DNA of 64,000 bases from JANQQC01 sp965262255 (lineage in GTDB: Bacteria; Pseudomonadota; Alphaproteobacteria; Caulobacterales; Hyphomonadaceae), in NCBI GenBank assembly GCA_965262255.1, contig OZ253505.1, positions 310,001 to 374,000 on the forward strand. The letters are read 5' to 3'. The notes beneath the pieces are model-generated. The model searched no databases and was not told the DNA's origin. It saw only the letters and a program-made list of their open reading frames with translations. This document shows positions 29,001-38,407 of this stretch, one piece after another. Numbering within the stretch: position 1 is the stretch's first letter; every line of letters begins with the position of its first letter. A program made the translations under genes and the position numbers.

Positions 29001-32000
29001 GTCTAACTGCTAGTGGTAGTGCCACAGGTGTGGTTATTGCGACTTCGACAGGGAGCGGTAATGTTTCTGTAAGTTTGACCGGAGCTGTTTCACTTTCAGG
29101 TGCAGGCGTGGCGATTGAAGCAGTAGCTCGAACAGGCAATGTTTCTATAAGCACTGGTGGTTCCGTTACAGCAGCTCAGTCCGGAGGTACAGGGAGCAGA
29201 CCATCGGGTGCAATTGCGTTGAAAGCGGTTGGCTCCGGTTCAAGCGTTTCGATCTCGACGGGTAATTCTGTGCGAGGCGGACTACACGGCATCTATGCCT
29301 CCAACACGGGAACTGGCAATGTAACAGTTACGACGAGCGGGACAGTGTCAGCAGTGATGAGTTCCGCAATCTTTGCGAAAGGGAATGGTGGAACTGTTAC
29401 AGTGAATACCTCCGGAGCAGTAACTGCTGCAGGACGTGGGATTAAGGTGTTGAATTCCGGTTCAGGCGCAATCAATGTAAATGCGTCGGGAACTGTAACG
29501 GCGACGAGAACTTCTTATCCACGTGGTTATGCGATAGAAGTTGAGCATTCCGGTTCAGGCGCAATCACGATTAGCACGACATCTCTTTCCGGACAAAAGC
29601 GCGGAATCACAGCCAAATCGAATGGTGCTGGTGGTTCTATAACGGCTCACGTCTCAGGAGATATAAACGTGACGGGTGGAGCCGGAGAGGGCATCTATGC
29701 TAGGACAAACAAAGCCGGCGATATAACGATCAGTGTAACGGGATCTATATCGTCTACCTTCTATGCGATTCGGGTCAATAACTATATTCAATACGGGCAA
29801 CCCAGAGGCTCTGGCGATGTTTCTGTGACAGTATCGGGCCATATATCAAATACAAGTACGAGTACAAGATTGTTAAATGTCAATCACGATAGTACGGGTT
29901 CACTCACGGTGAACATGGGTTCGGGTTCAGCGACAAGAGAGGGGGTTGCTCTGTCAACTAGTGGTGATATTACATTAACAATGACAGGAAACCTTACGAA
30001 CGGTGGAGACACAAACGGTCATGAGGCGATAACAGCGTACACGACAGGTAGTATTACGATCAGTGGAAAAGATATTACGTCAAGTGGTAGTGGGATATAT
30101 TCTTGGATATCAGCGGGAAACAATTCGACGGTCATCACAGTAGGCACTATTTCCGCAGCGTTTCGAGGAATAAGAGCGGGTACATACGGAACGGGAAGTG
30201 TTACACTCACCTCATCGGGCATAACGGCGGCTGGTCACGAAGCCATCTATGCCTCATCCAATGGTGGAGGTAATGCGGGAATATTGATCACGGATACGGG
30301 AACGATCAAGAATACGGGCAGTGCTGCCGATACAGTCTATGCTTTCACTGCTGGTAATGGCGGAATTACAATCAATGTCTCCTCGGTAGAGGGAACACAA
30401 GACTCTATAGTGGCTCTGAATTCCGGCAACGGAAATGTCTCTGTAACAGCAACCGACACAGTCACAGCGGCTCAATCTGGCATATTTGTCAGTAACTCCG
30501 GAACAGGTTCGTCATCGGTCACGGCTTCCGGAACGATCACAGCAACAAGTGGTGCAGGTGTTTTGATTAAGAATAGTGGCAGTACTGTTACTGTAACTAC
30601 TGTTGGCATTACCGCCGCGACGCATGGCATCCATGTGACGAATAGCGGAGCGGGTTCTTCAACGATAGTAGTTGATGGAGCAGTTTCGGTAAGCGGAGCA
30701 AATGCAGTCTATGGAATATACGTCTTAGAACAAGCTGGCAGCGATGGAGCCTCGATTACAATAAACGAAAGTGGCAGTGTGGTCGGAAAGAGAACCGGTA
30801 TTTGGACTGTTGTAAATGGTTCAGGAGATGGAACAATAGTCACCGAGGGGGCGGTCACAGGGGATATTCATGGCATAGACATCGCAAATTCTGGCACGGG
30901 TGACATATCTTTGACTATTTCCGGCGATGTTACAGCAACTAGCACTGAGGCGACAGCAAGTGCTATTAGAACGAGAACGGTTAGCGGTGATGTAACGATC
31001 ACGATAAACGGAGGTACGCTAAAAGGGACGAAGGCCATAGACGATGATGAATCGAACACAACGATCCTCGTTAATTCTGGAGCAGTAATTTCTAGTGCTA
31101 TCACATTATCGGCTGGAGTCGATACCCTTACTTTTGCTGACGGCACTTTCAACAATGCGATTCTGTTAGATGGCGGTGAGGATGCGGGAACAGATAGTTC
31201 CGTTGATGTCCTCACATTATCAGGTGGTACCGTATCATTAAATGCGGCTAACCTGAGAAACTGGGAAAACCTTGTTGTAACAGAAGACACAACGATTTCT
31301 TTTACGAGTGCGACCACAACGTTAAGTGTTGATGACTTAAAACTAAGTGGAATGTTGTCCTTGAAAAATGACACAGCTGGAGACACGCTAAATTTGAGCG
31401 GTAATCTCAGCACAGGTGGCACTATCACTCTTGACATCAATTTTACAGAAGATGCGTCCGCTGTAGATACGATTTCGATATCTGGAAACTTAGCCGGGAC
31501 ACACACGATAATTCTAAATGACGTAACGCCTTCAGATTCCTATCAACGAGAAGAATCGATCAACCTTCTTACGGTAGGAGGAACTATAGACTCAGAAACC
31601 AAGATAACTGTTCAAGGCGGCGAATTTGTTTCAGGCCCTTATGCATACGTTCTCGTATTTGATGAGGCGACTAAAACCTATAAGTTAACGGGAGCAAAAG
31701 GAACCTTAAAGTGCATTGAGGCAGTTGAAGGTAATTTTGCTTGTAGCGGGGATATCGAGGCTAGAGAACGCATATCTGCTCGCGATACTGTCGATATTAT
31801 TGTTAACTTGGATCAGGGAGCAACCGTGGATATAGCGCAAGACCGTGCTTTTGATATTCAAGGTGAAGGTGGAATTTCGTTCACGCAAGCCCCTAATGGC
31901 GGTGAACTTAAAGCATCGGGGACAGCAGACGCTATCCTCCGTGCAAAAGGAACAGGAAACGGATCTATACAAATTAGATTGACTGGCACAGCAACTTTGG

Positions 32001-34849
32001 CTGGTTCAGGTACAGCAATTCAGGCTAGTTCTTCAGGAACAGGTGAGATTTCTGTTACTACAGTAGCAGTAATAGCGGGCAATGCTTCAGGAACAGCGAT
32101 CAAAGCCTACGGTAAAGGTCGGTCTGTTACTGTTAATGCGACGACAGTGTCAGGTGGTCAAAATGCTATAGTTGCTAAGAACACCGGTGCCGTTGGTGCT
32201 ACCACGGTAAGCACAACCGGTAATGTTACGAGTAGTGGAACGGGTATTCACGCCTATAGTTTAGGCGGAGCCGTCACTGTTAATGCCAACGTTGTTGACG
32301 GTGATACTGTTGCGATCCTAGCAGAAAACAAAAACCGTGTAAGCGTCGTTACAGTCAACACATCCGGAACAGTTACGAGCGAAAGTGCGGCCATAAAGGC
32401 CTATAGCGACGGTGGCGGCGTAAATGTAAGTACGTCTAACGTGACTGGATCTAGCGGCGCGATTGTCGCTAAAAATCGAATCGGTGCAGGTGCTGTCGCT
32501 GTCAATTCGACAGGAACGCTAACCACAACTTCTGGCACGGCTTTGTACGCGACGAGCCAAGAAGGAGCAGTTACGATTAACATTGCATCGGCGACAGGAG
32601 AAACGGGAGCCATATTTGCAAAATCTATCTCGGGGGCTGGAACTGTTTCTATAACCACTACGGGTAATATTACAACCACGTCTGGTTCGGCGATCTACGC
32701 TTTTAGTCTAAGTGGTCAGGTATCTGTTCAAGCAAACAACGTATCCGGTGAGACCAATGCAATCCTTGCTAAGAACGATGGAGGGACAAACGGATCAATC
32801 TCAGTCTCTGCATCAGGCACCGTATCGGCAAGTAATGGTGCGGGAATACTTGCTTCAAATAAAGGCAATGGGGCTTTATCGGTCGAGACTTCGCAACAAG
32901 TCACGGGAACAGGCAGTACAGGCGATGGTATTCATGCAACAAATGATGAAAATGGCACACGACTGAGCGTTAGAGTCGGATCAGTGACAGGACAACGCAA
33001 TGCCATCTACGCTCTAAACAAAGGAAGTGATACGCTCTCGATCACGACAAGTGGGGTAGTTGCGGCAACAGCCTCGTCGGCTATTCACGCCAAAAGTGAA
33101 GGCGAAGGAGGAATCAGTATTGTCATAGGTGGAACAATTCGCGGTGGTGCAGCGGGGGCCGCCATTAATACACTTACTGAAAACCAGACCACCAACATCG
33201 CCTTAAACACAGGTGCTACTGTCAACGCAGGTGAATCCGGTATCGCCATACAAAACGATGAAGGAACTTCTAACGTCTCTATCCGAGGCGGATCAACACT
33301 CTCTGGCGCAGTTCGTTTGGGAGGCGGTGTTGATAGAGTATCCTTACAAGGCGGCAACATTGGAACATCAATCATAGACGGGGGAACTGACGGTGAAAAT
33401 GATGTCTCTGTCGATATACTCACAGTAAATGCCGGTACATTCGCCCTAACCGGAGGTACTCAGTCAGCCACCGCAAGTCAGTTTGTCAACTGGGAACGGA
33501 TTACCGTCGACTCAAGCGTGAGTACAACCGTCAACGGTAACGTCTTACTAGAAGTTGATCGATTAGAAATCGAAGGTACATTGTCGATGGAAGACAATCG
33601 ACCGGATGATTCTTTGCGTGTAACAGGAACTTTCGCAGGGAGTACAACATTAGATATAGATGTCAATTTCGCTTCTGGCGAAACCGATACTCTGACCGTA
33701 TCTGGTAGCGTATCGGGAACCAAATTCCTGCGCATTAATGACGTATCGCCGCAGGCAATTACGCAAAGACAAGGAGAGATTACGCTCGTTAAAGTTAACG
33801 GAAGTGTTTCTAATAATGCCTTCTCTCTGACAGGTCGCTCCATTCTTTCAGGCGGTAACCAGTACGAACTGATCTTTGATGCTCGCACCAAAGAATTTAA
33901 ATTGGCGGGTGTGTCTGCTGGCGGACCAATGTTGCTTTCCGCGCAAATCACTTTCTTTGATGGATTTGCCCGAACGTCAAGTTTGAGCGAACGTCGATTG
34001 AATCGACGCAGTCTGTCCACTGACGACTCGGGAACAGGTCGAGGGGCTTGGTTCAGGCAGACGAACTCAAAGATTGATCATGGCCTACCTAGAAATAATA
34101 GATCTCCCAAATTTGAATCAAGTGTTATGGGCTTACAGTCGGGATTTGACCTCGGTCGTTTCGTAAGTCCGATGGGAACGTTCGTGTACGGTGTTACCGC
34201 TCAGTACAATGAAGTCAATTCGGATGTGAGCGTTGGAAATTCCAACAAGGGAACGCTTAGCGCAGTGGGATACGGTGTTGGAGCAACAGTGACATGGTAC
34301 GGAAACGATGGAGCTTACGTTGATTTCCAAGGACAGTTTAATGACATTGATGCCGATTTCGAGACAGACACTCTCGGCAGGTTAATGGATGGTACGGAAG
34401 CTACAGCGACCGTTATTAGTGCAGAAATGGGACAACGGTATCAGTTTACCGATGAAGTCGCCGTAACACCGCAAGCCCAGCTCTCTTGGGGACAAGTGGA
34501 TGTAGACGCGTTTTCTACCAATAACAATCAGTCTGTAAGACCAGAAGCTGAAGCCGGTTACACATTGAGGGCAGGTATCGAAGCCGAGTACGGTAGCAAA
34601 CAGTACAATGGTTATTTGCTAGGCAACCTATATTACGACAGCGTAGATACTTGGGAGTTAGAGTTTGTTGGAGAGAAATACAAAGACACAAACGGCGCTG
34701 TTTCGGTAGAGTTTGGATTTGGAGGCTCAACAGAAGTGTCTGACGGAGCGATCCTGTTCCTACAAGGATCTTACAGAATCACTACCGATAGTGGTGCTGA
34801 TCGCAAATCTTCCTCCAATCTCTCCGCCGGGTTTGCTTTCTCTTGGTAG
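26027..34849 (+). CDS. Giant autotransporter adhesin-like protein with three tandem modules
   Basis: 2,940 residues. An extended signal region (charged N-terminus, then LSVLALAAVAATGVSTAGDAVA) precedes a Ser/Thr/Gly-rich passenger of short beta-helix repeats (GNVSVS, GSGAITIS, SGTVTA types). Three modules each open with a Cys pair (CNTTTKVC ~63; CSESPTNTYTC ~928; CIEAVEGNFAC ~1896) and close with a segment like LVFDEATKTYKLTG. The C-terminal ~280 residues from GRGAWFRQ form the 12-strand autotransporter barrel, ending FAFSW with an outer-membrane terminal aromatic. It is a type Va secreted surface protein, probably an adhesin. TTG start is chosen because AGGAG is correctly spaced. A decayed second barrel lies at 36584-37242. 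Confidence 0.9.
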   Translation: MAKLPWSSSFANNSEQLDISYTKFGRALATSRSLRARCSLSVLALAAVAATGVSTAGDAVAQCNTTTKVCSGTVTSRLNTTHSADVNWTLSANASLTANNAITISSTGNVSLSMQASSSVIVGHNNSVGDDRAIRLISDRSVTLNQAANTGDISVTCPGLNGLDCSFWAKLEGISVSAFGSVTLDLHGDVSVTGLKDGAARGIIAETTNSAGSAINIRSRGHINVTGFTPSPPSAGLTPSFEFTKIGIEAKTNKGNITISANTISSFNEAIDAYTKDGDIAVNLSGAVTATDGDAIEAYTKKGGVSITASGLLKGEKNAIDVKSVSGGVTINTISGAETTSDSTTDTVIKVSATSLGNQAVTISSSGTITTSRGGGVYAHVRSSSSAVTVSVNAITTNNSTIYVNSNGSGSLSVTATGTLETKNTTNSIKAIAVRLKQYGTASVNVKLASVSAANGGLTLDGRGTGTVTVSSSGTISSTQSTAYAMNIQNRGPINVTAKNGYSKHITVGIKNFQGSGTLLVTGNIHASGNNIKSAIRVDANAGAGPSNITVGSSANVTASGTASSNTQNFHALYVRNLGNSATVEVSGNVTSSGHKEQAAINIAAGGAINLDVTTSTAVITGRRGVIAQTNNSNITITNSGSIVGRSSFGNNIGVYVSTTNGGVTITNNGSITGSGSQGFGILLNKAGGLAVITLNSGSTLGTTGAIGSALSSLGNSIDSVEVNSGAVVTGNILLGANNDTLQFLGGTFSGDVTLNGGGGTDTLVFGSNTFALTASRITNWEKIVVQNGATASFDGTSSLTTTEFELQGILSLQDGAVGDTFSVSGILSYSGQIHIDVDFSAGTADSISVGSLLNNKVIHVRDISPSNSTSRSTGPITILTAGNVNSPSDRLRLHGESMLSGGYVYTLVFDSSSKTYSLTGSAATLNCSESPTNTYTCRGAITRREQMIRQVTTALSATLDVSAALGVSANIGIVMTNSGDVTLSQATGGRSLTASGSATGVVIATSTGSGNVSVSLTGAVSLSGAGVAIEAVARTGNVSISTGGSVTAAQSGGTGSRPSGAIALKAVGSGSSVSISTGNSVRGGLHGIYASNTGTGNVTVTTSGTVSAVMSSAIFAKGNGGTVTVNTSGAVTAAGRGIKVLNSGSGAINVNASGTVTATRTSYPRGYAIEVEHSGSGAITISTTSLSGQKRGITAKSNGAGGSITAHVSGDINVTGGAGEGIYARTNKAGDITISVTGSISSTFYAIRVNNYIQYGQPRGSGDVSVTVSGHISNTSTSTRLLNVNHDSTGSLTVNMGSGSATREGVALSTSGDITLTMTGNLTNGGDTNGHEAITAYTTGSITISGKDITSSGSGIYSWISAGNNSTVITVGTISAAFRGIRAGTYGTGSVTLTSSGITAAGHEAIYASSNGGGNAGILITDTGTIKNTGSAADTVYAFTAGNGGITINVSSVEGTQDSIVALNSGNGNVSVTATDTVTAAQSGIFVSNSGTGSSSVTASGTITATSGAGVLIKNSGSTVTVTTVGITAATHGIHVTNSGAGSSTIVVDGAVSVSGANAVYGIYVLEQAGSDGASITINESGSVVGKRTGIWTVVNGSGDGTIVTEGAVTGDIHGIDIANSGTGDISLTISGDVTATSTEATASAIRTRTVSGDVTITINGGTLKGTKAIDDDESNTTILVNSGAVISSAITLSAGVDTLTFADGTFNNAILLDGGEDAGTDSSVDVLTLSGGTVSLNAANLRNWENLVVTEDTTISFTSATTTLSVDDLKLSGMLSLKNDTAGDTLNLSGNLSTGGTITLDINFTEDASAVDTISISGNLAGTHTIILNDVTPSDSYQREESINLLTVGGTIDSETKITVQGGEFVSGPYAYVLVFDEATKTYKLTGAKGTLKCIEAVEGNFACSGDIEARERISARDTVDIIVNLDQGATVDIAQDRAFDIQGEGGISFTQAPNGGELKASGTADAILRAKGTGNGSIQIRLTGTATLAGSGTAIQASSSGTGEISVTTVAVIAGNASGTAIKAYGKGRSVTVNATTVSGGQNAIVAKNTGAVGATTVSTTGNVTSSGTGIHAYSLGGAVTVNANVVDGDTVAILAENKNRVSVVTVNTSGTVTSESAAIKAYSDGGGVNVSTSNVTGSSGAIVAKNRIGAGAVAVNSTGTLTTTSGTALYATSQEGAVTINIASATGETGAIFAKSISGAGTVSITTTGNITTTSGSAIYAFSLSGQVSVQANNVSGETNAILAKNDGGTNGSISVSASGTVSASNGAGILASNKGNGALSVETSQQVTGTGSTGDGIHATNDENGTRLSVRVGSVTGQRNAIYALNKGSDTLSITTSGVVAATASSAIHAKSEGEGGISIVIGGTIRGGAAGAAINTLTENQTTNIALNTGATVNAGESGIAIQNDEGTSNVSIRGGSTLSGAVRLGGGVDRVSLQGGNIGTSIIDGGTDGENDVSVDILTVNAGTFALTGGTQSATASQFVNWERITVDSSVSTTVNGNVLLEVDRLEIEGTLSMEDNRPDDSLRVTGTFAGSTTLDIDVNFASGETDTLTVSGSVSGTKFLRINDVSPQAITQRQGEITLVKVNGSVSNNAFSLTGRSILSGGNQYELIFDARTKEFKLAGVSAGGPMLLSAQITFFDGFARTSSLSERRLNRRSLSTDDSGTGRGAWFRQTNSKIDHGLPRNNRSPKFESSVMGLQSGFDLGRFVSPMGTFVYGVTAQYNEVNSDVSVGNSNKGTLSAVGYGVGATVTWYGNDGAYVDFQGQFNDIDADFETDTLGRLMDGTEATATVISAEMGQRYQFTDEVAVTPQAQLSWGQVDVDAFSTNNNQSVRPEAEAGYTLRAGIEAEYGSKQYNGYLLGNLYYDSVDTWELEFVGEKYKDTNGAVSVEFGFGGSTEVSDGAILFLQGSYRITTDSGADRKSSSNLSAGFAFSW

Positions 34850-34996
34850 GAACGACAAACATAGTAATCCCCGGCCCTAAGATTTTCTAGAGTCTTCCGC
34901 TCTGAGATAACCATACACTGACGAATAAGTCCGATGGACGTTCTATTGATTTGAAATAGAATTTCCAAACTTATCATTACACAACAACGAAATGTT

Positions 34997-35506
34997 CTAT
35001 ATACGTGGACGAACCCGCGTAGCATTTTGTATTGGGCGAGTCACCGCTCCATAATTGTTCAAAATTTGTTGCATTTCTCTAAACACTGGCGATTCACCGT
35101 TCGGATCTTCTAACGTTAGAATGACGGAAAAAGGTATACCTGAAACTGGAAAGGGAGCCTCGGCTCGGACTTGGCTTACAACATCCAACCGCCATTCAGC
35201 CGAATCACCCCTTCGATTTAGGTTGCGTTCATATTGTTTACAAGGCCACCATTTTAGTCCGTGATCAATTACTGCGGCATCGCCGTAACTCTTGCCAGAC
35301 TTACGATAAGAAAAACGAGACTTCAATTGATTGAGATATAAAGAATTTCTATCGCCTTGCATTTTCCTGTTTTTTTGACTTAATCTCGCTTCCAACTTTG
35401 CTCGAATCAGTTCAACGCCAAATGATGTGTCGAGTGGAGGGGAATAAACTAATGTAACTCTGACCGTTCCCGAACACGCTCCATTTTCAACTAAGCTCGC
35501 AGGTTA
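34997..35506 (-). pseudogene. C-terminal fragment of a S8 subtilase-type protein
   Basis: An in-frame TAA lies just before the first recognisable residues (ASLVENGACSG, RVTLVYSPPLD, SFGVELIRAKLEA), and the frame then runs to the stop at 34997 with HGLKWWPCKQYER and PFSVILTLEDPNG. These match, as far as I recall, the C-terminal domain of bacterial subtilisin-like proteases that are paired with AAA ATPases. The catalytic domain is absent, so it is a remnant. The partner ATPase is not seen. Confidence 0.5.
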
Positions 35507-35544
35507 CTCAAAAGGAAATCGTAAAATTACAGGCTTTCTTGCCT

Positions 35545-35871
35545 TCAATTATGACGAAGGTGATCTTGTCCGCCAAAATATACCGCAATGAACGATATAG
35601 TTTGGTTTTCTTCAAAGACATCAAAGTAGAATATGACGTTTCGCTTTGTTACTTTTCTCGTATATGATCCAAGTTCCGGGCGAAGTGTCCCTTGGCGAGG
35701 AACTTGAGACAGCAATTCTATATCTTCTTCAATTTGCAAAATACGTTCATGCGCTGACAAAGCGGCCTGTTCAGATGATGTCCTGAATGCTAAGAAAGAA
35801 CTGTACAAGTGATCATAGATTAAGTCTAAATCCTTCTCAAATTCTTTGGAACGTTCAATCCGATAGCCCAT
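35545..35871 (-). CDS. RelE/ParE-family toxin
   Basis: 108 residues with the ParE fold pattern: FEKDLDLIYDHL helix, then VPRQGTLRPELG, VIFYFDVFEENQTISFIAVYFG terminal strands (residues ~78-99). ParE toxins poison gyrase while RelE types cut mRNA; the sequence does not decide between them, though its strand pattern favours ParE. The start overlaps the antitoxin stop by 17 bp, as in many antitoxin-first operons. Confidence 0.78.
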   Translation of the reverse strand: MGYRIERSKEFEKDLDLIYDHLYSSFLAFRTSSEQAALSAHERILQIEEDIELLSQVPRQGTLRPELGSYTRKVTKRNVIFYFDVFEENQTISFIAVYFGGQDHLRHN

Positions 35872-36130
35872 GTTCCGCCCTTTTTCTAGCCAGCATTATT
35901 TCCGTTCTTTTCCGACCTTCAGCATTAGAGATGAATTTTCCTTTGCGCCTCTCGTCCAAAAATGCTTTCAGAGCGTCAATATCCGTCGGTTGAAGTTCGT
36001 TTTCTTCTCTCACAAGCTCCATGCCTCTTCTTACTATGTCGTTCAGACAATCGAAACGACCATCCTCTATCATTTGGAAGGCAAATTGTTCATCGTGCTC
36101 GGACAACTGAATGGAGTATGATTCAGACAC
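35855..36130 (-). CDS. ParD-like antitoxin
   Basis: 91 residues beginning SESYSIQLSEHDEQFAF, a ribbon-helix-helix DNA-binding N-terminus, with DIVRRGMELV the following helix, then a flexible charged C-terminus that would bind the toxin. It precedes and overlaps the ParE-type toxin. Such antitoxins repress their own promoter, which would lie at 36131-36200. Confidence 0.78.
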   Translation of the reverse strand: MSESYSIQLSEHDEQFAFQMIEDGRFDCLNDIVRRGMELVREENELQPTDIDALKAFLDERRKGKFISNAEGRKRTEIMLARKRAEHGLSD

Positions 36131-36201
36131 TTTAAATTCCTCTCTAAGTGGTGAATAAACAGGTAGTGTAATGATAAGTCTGGAAATTTAAATTTGGAAA
36201 T

Positions 36202-36235
36202 CGATTCCTGTGGATTTTAAAATCCCCACGAATCG
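36202..36235. repeat. 34-bp loopless palindrome
   Basis: Left arm CGATTCCTGTGGATTTT and right arm AAAATCCCCACGAATCG pair at 15 of 17 positions with no loop. The core GATTTTAAAATC and CCCC flank match the palindrome at 53209-53248. It lies upstream of the ParD-like gene and of the IS256-like remnant. Confidence 0.7.
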
Positions 36236-36294
36236 CTCGTCTAAATCTGCTACCCTTGAGGGATTCTGTTAAACACCTATTTAGGAGAACAGAA

Positions 36295-36583
36295 TTGGAC
36301 AAAAAACATTATAACCTAATAAAGGCTTTTCTGAAGCAATTCTCTCGTGACGGGAAATTCCCCACTAAAGAGATCAAGGAGAGGGTCTTTAACGTCGTTA
36401 TGCGAATGGAAAGGGAGCAGTTCCGCGGGGCAGAACACGACGAGCGAACCGGCTAAGACCGTCGGGGCTATGTCAACAATTACAAGCCGAAGCGTCCAGC
36501 TACTCAAGATGGAATGCTGGATGTTCAAGTTCCGAAGACGGCCTTTCACGGAAATACTCCGTTCTATCCGAACACGTTAGCGT
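36295..36583 (+). pseudogene. IS256-like transposase N-terminal fragment
   Basis: Reads KKHYNLIKAFLKQFSRD, then MEREQFRGAEHDERTG, an in-frame TAA at 36454-36456, and RRGYVNNYKPKRPATQDGM with LDVQVPK in the same frame. This is the N-terminal region of an IS256/Mutator-type transposase. The catalytic domain is missing; at about 36584 the DNA switches to the autotransporter fragment. A TTG at 36295 with an AGGAG eight or nine bases upstream may be the original start. Confidence 0.6.
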
Positions 36584-37242
36584 GTGGTCAGCGCAGTGGG
36601 ATACTGTGTTGGCGATAAAGTCACGTTGCGGAAACGATGGGATTATCAGATTACTTACTCATATTCTACCAAAGTGGTTGGTTTTATATCAACGAATACA
36701 AGCCCAATACAGTAAATGAAAACTGCTCGCATCCGCGCTTGCGTAACCACCATTCAGTAGGTTCGTCGTCCGGAAGTTCGAGTCACCTGCAATTTGGGGC
36801 GTTGCCGCGTATTCACTCGAATGTTTCGGAAAAGTAAGAGAGTGCTAGAGCGTGGTACCAACATTCGCAATCACTGTTTCTCCTCGTTATGTGTCACTAG
36901 CTTGATAGTTCGCACAATAACCAATCCGTCAGACCGGAAGCAGAAACGGGTTACACATTAAGGTCAAGTATCTAAGCCGAGTACGGTCGCAGACAGTACA
37001 ATGGTAATTTACTAGGCAATCTATATTACGGTTGCGTAGGCACTCGGGAGTTAGATTTAGTCGGTGAAAAACATAAAGACGCGAACGGCACTGTTTCAGT
37101 AGAGTTTGAATTCGGAGTCTCAACTGACGTGTATGAAGGAGCGATACTGTTCCTACAGGGATCGTACAGAATCACTACCGATAGCTGTACGAATCGCAAT
37201 TCGTCCTCCAATCTATCCGCCGGGTTCGCATCCTCTTGGTAG
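36584..37242 (+). pseudogene. Decayed autotransporter beta-barrel (second copy)
   Basis: Positions 36590-36640 match 34262-34312 and 36905-37242 match 34517-34849 of the large autotransporter at DNA level, down to the final Trp-stop (TCTTGGTAG). The middle is scrambled and stops interrupt the frame. It is a remnant of a second barrel or of a duplicated gene end. Confidence 0.75.
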
Positions 37243-37492
37243 GCGAACGAAATAGACTTCCGATCTCCTATTCACTGAACCATTCTAAATATAAGGTAAC
37301 AGGATTAGACGAAAAGTTCCAAACTAATCTCTAGGAGCAGCTGGGTCAAACTTCAATTTCAAGAATCGTCGTTACACTAACTGAGTAACGACCAAAAATA
37401 ATTTATTTTTAGGAATTCTATTGCAATTCCATTTAAGGTTTCATATATTAAAACCCTGTTCATTCACCTAAGCGAAGGGATTAAAATTCGCT

Positions 37493-38407
37493 ATGTCCGA
37501 TGATGTTCTTTTAAAACTACTGTCTTCTGTTGAGGCAATCAGCCATAAGCTAGATGCGTTCGAACAAAGATTTGACGCGGTCGATCAAAGATTCGACACC
37601 GTAGAAACTAAAATCGACTCTCTTGATAAACGACTTGGTGCTGTCGAACAAAGATTTGATGGGGTCGAACAAAGATTTGATGGGGTCGAACAAAGATTTG
37701 ATGGGGTCGAACAACGACTTGGTGCTGTCGAACAAAGATTTGATGGAGTCGAACAACGACTTAGTGCTGTCGAACAAAGATTTGATGGAGTCGAACAACG
37801 ACTTAGTGCTGTCGAACAAAGATTTGATGGGGTCGAACAACGATTTGACGGGGTCGCGCAGCGATTCGACACCGTAGAAACTAGAATCGACTCTCTTGAC
37901 AAACGATTTGATGGGGTTGAACAAAGATTCGACTCAGTAGAAACACGAATTAGCTCCGTAGATAAACGGATTGACGACAGCAACAAACGTATTGATGATG
38001 GTAATAGACGGTTTGATGATGTAAATATCCGGATTGACTCAGTTGATAAACAGTTTGCTGAGGTCTATAAGCAGTTTGATAGTGTCAATGCAGAAATCAA
38101 CCTTAAAGTAGCTGAAACCGCAAAAGCACATGATGAAAAGACACAAATTCACGTGGATAGCCTTCGAACGCGGATTAGTGACTTTCAGCACCAGAACAAC
38201 TTTCTACTCGGAGGCTTAACTTTGTTCGTCATTCTTGTCATAACTTTGGTCGGATTTCTTCGCCAACCTAGTCCATCAGTTCAGGTAACTCCTCAAATTC
38301 CAAACCAATCTTGCGTGGAATCTGTAATAACAGATGCTGGAGCAACTCAGTGTGTTCGATGGCGAAGCTCGGATCTTAGTAAACCTGACCCAATAGACGA
38401 AGAATGA
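37493..38407 (+). CDS. Heptad-repeat coiled-coil membrane protein
   Basis: 304 residues. From about residue 20 to 180 it is a chain of heptads of the type VEQRFDG / VEQRLSA, an uninterrupted coiled coil; the DNA repeats with a 21-bp (two-heptad 42-bp) period at about 37640-37860 so copy number may vary. A membrane segment (FLLGGLTLFVILVITLVGFL) lies at about residues 236-255, and a short Cys-containing tail follows. The topology is probably a cytoplasmic or periplasmic coil anchored by one helix. Function is unknown; a parallel protein with 11-mer repeats is at 18942-19548. Confidence 0.75.
   Translation: MSDDVLLKLLSSVEAISHKLDAFEQRFDAVDQRFDTVETKIDSLDKRLGAVEQRFDGVEQRFDGVEQRFDGVEQRLGAVEQRFDGVEQRLSAVEQRFDGVEQRLSAVEQRFDGVEQRFDGVAQRFDTVETRIDSLDKRFDGVEQRFDSVETRISSVDKRIDDSNKRIDDGNRRFDDVNIRIDSVDKQFAEVYKQFDSVNAEINLKVAETAKAHDEKTQIHVDSLRTRISDFQHQNNFLLGGLTLFVILVITLVGFLRQPSPSVQVTPQIPNQSCVESVITDAGATQCVRWRSSDLSKPDPIDEE

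Noticed and set aside
26200..34700. Many antisense open frames inside the autotransporter gene, including one of 212 codons
   Set aside because: They are shadows of a biased repetitive Ser/Thr/Gly coding sequence and show no start signals or recognisable motifs.
37640..37860. Repeat array of regulatory or CRISPR type
   Set aside because: The 21-bp periodicity is explained by heptads of an intact coding frame.
37550..37986. Antisense frames over the heptad-repeat gene
   Set aside because: The same 21-bp repeat keeps other frames open; translations are monotonous and match no family.
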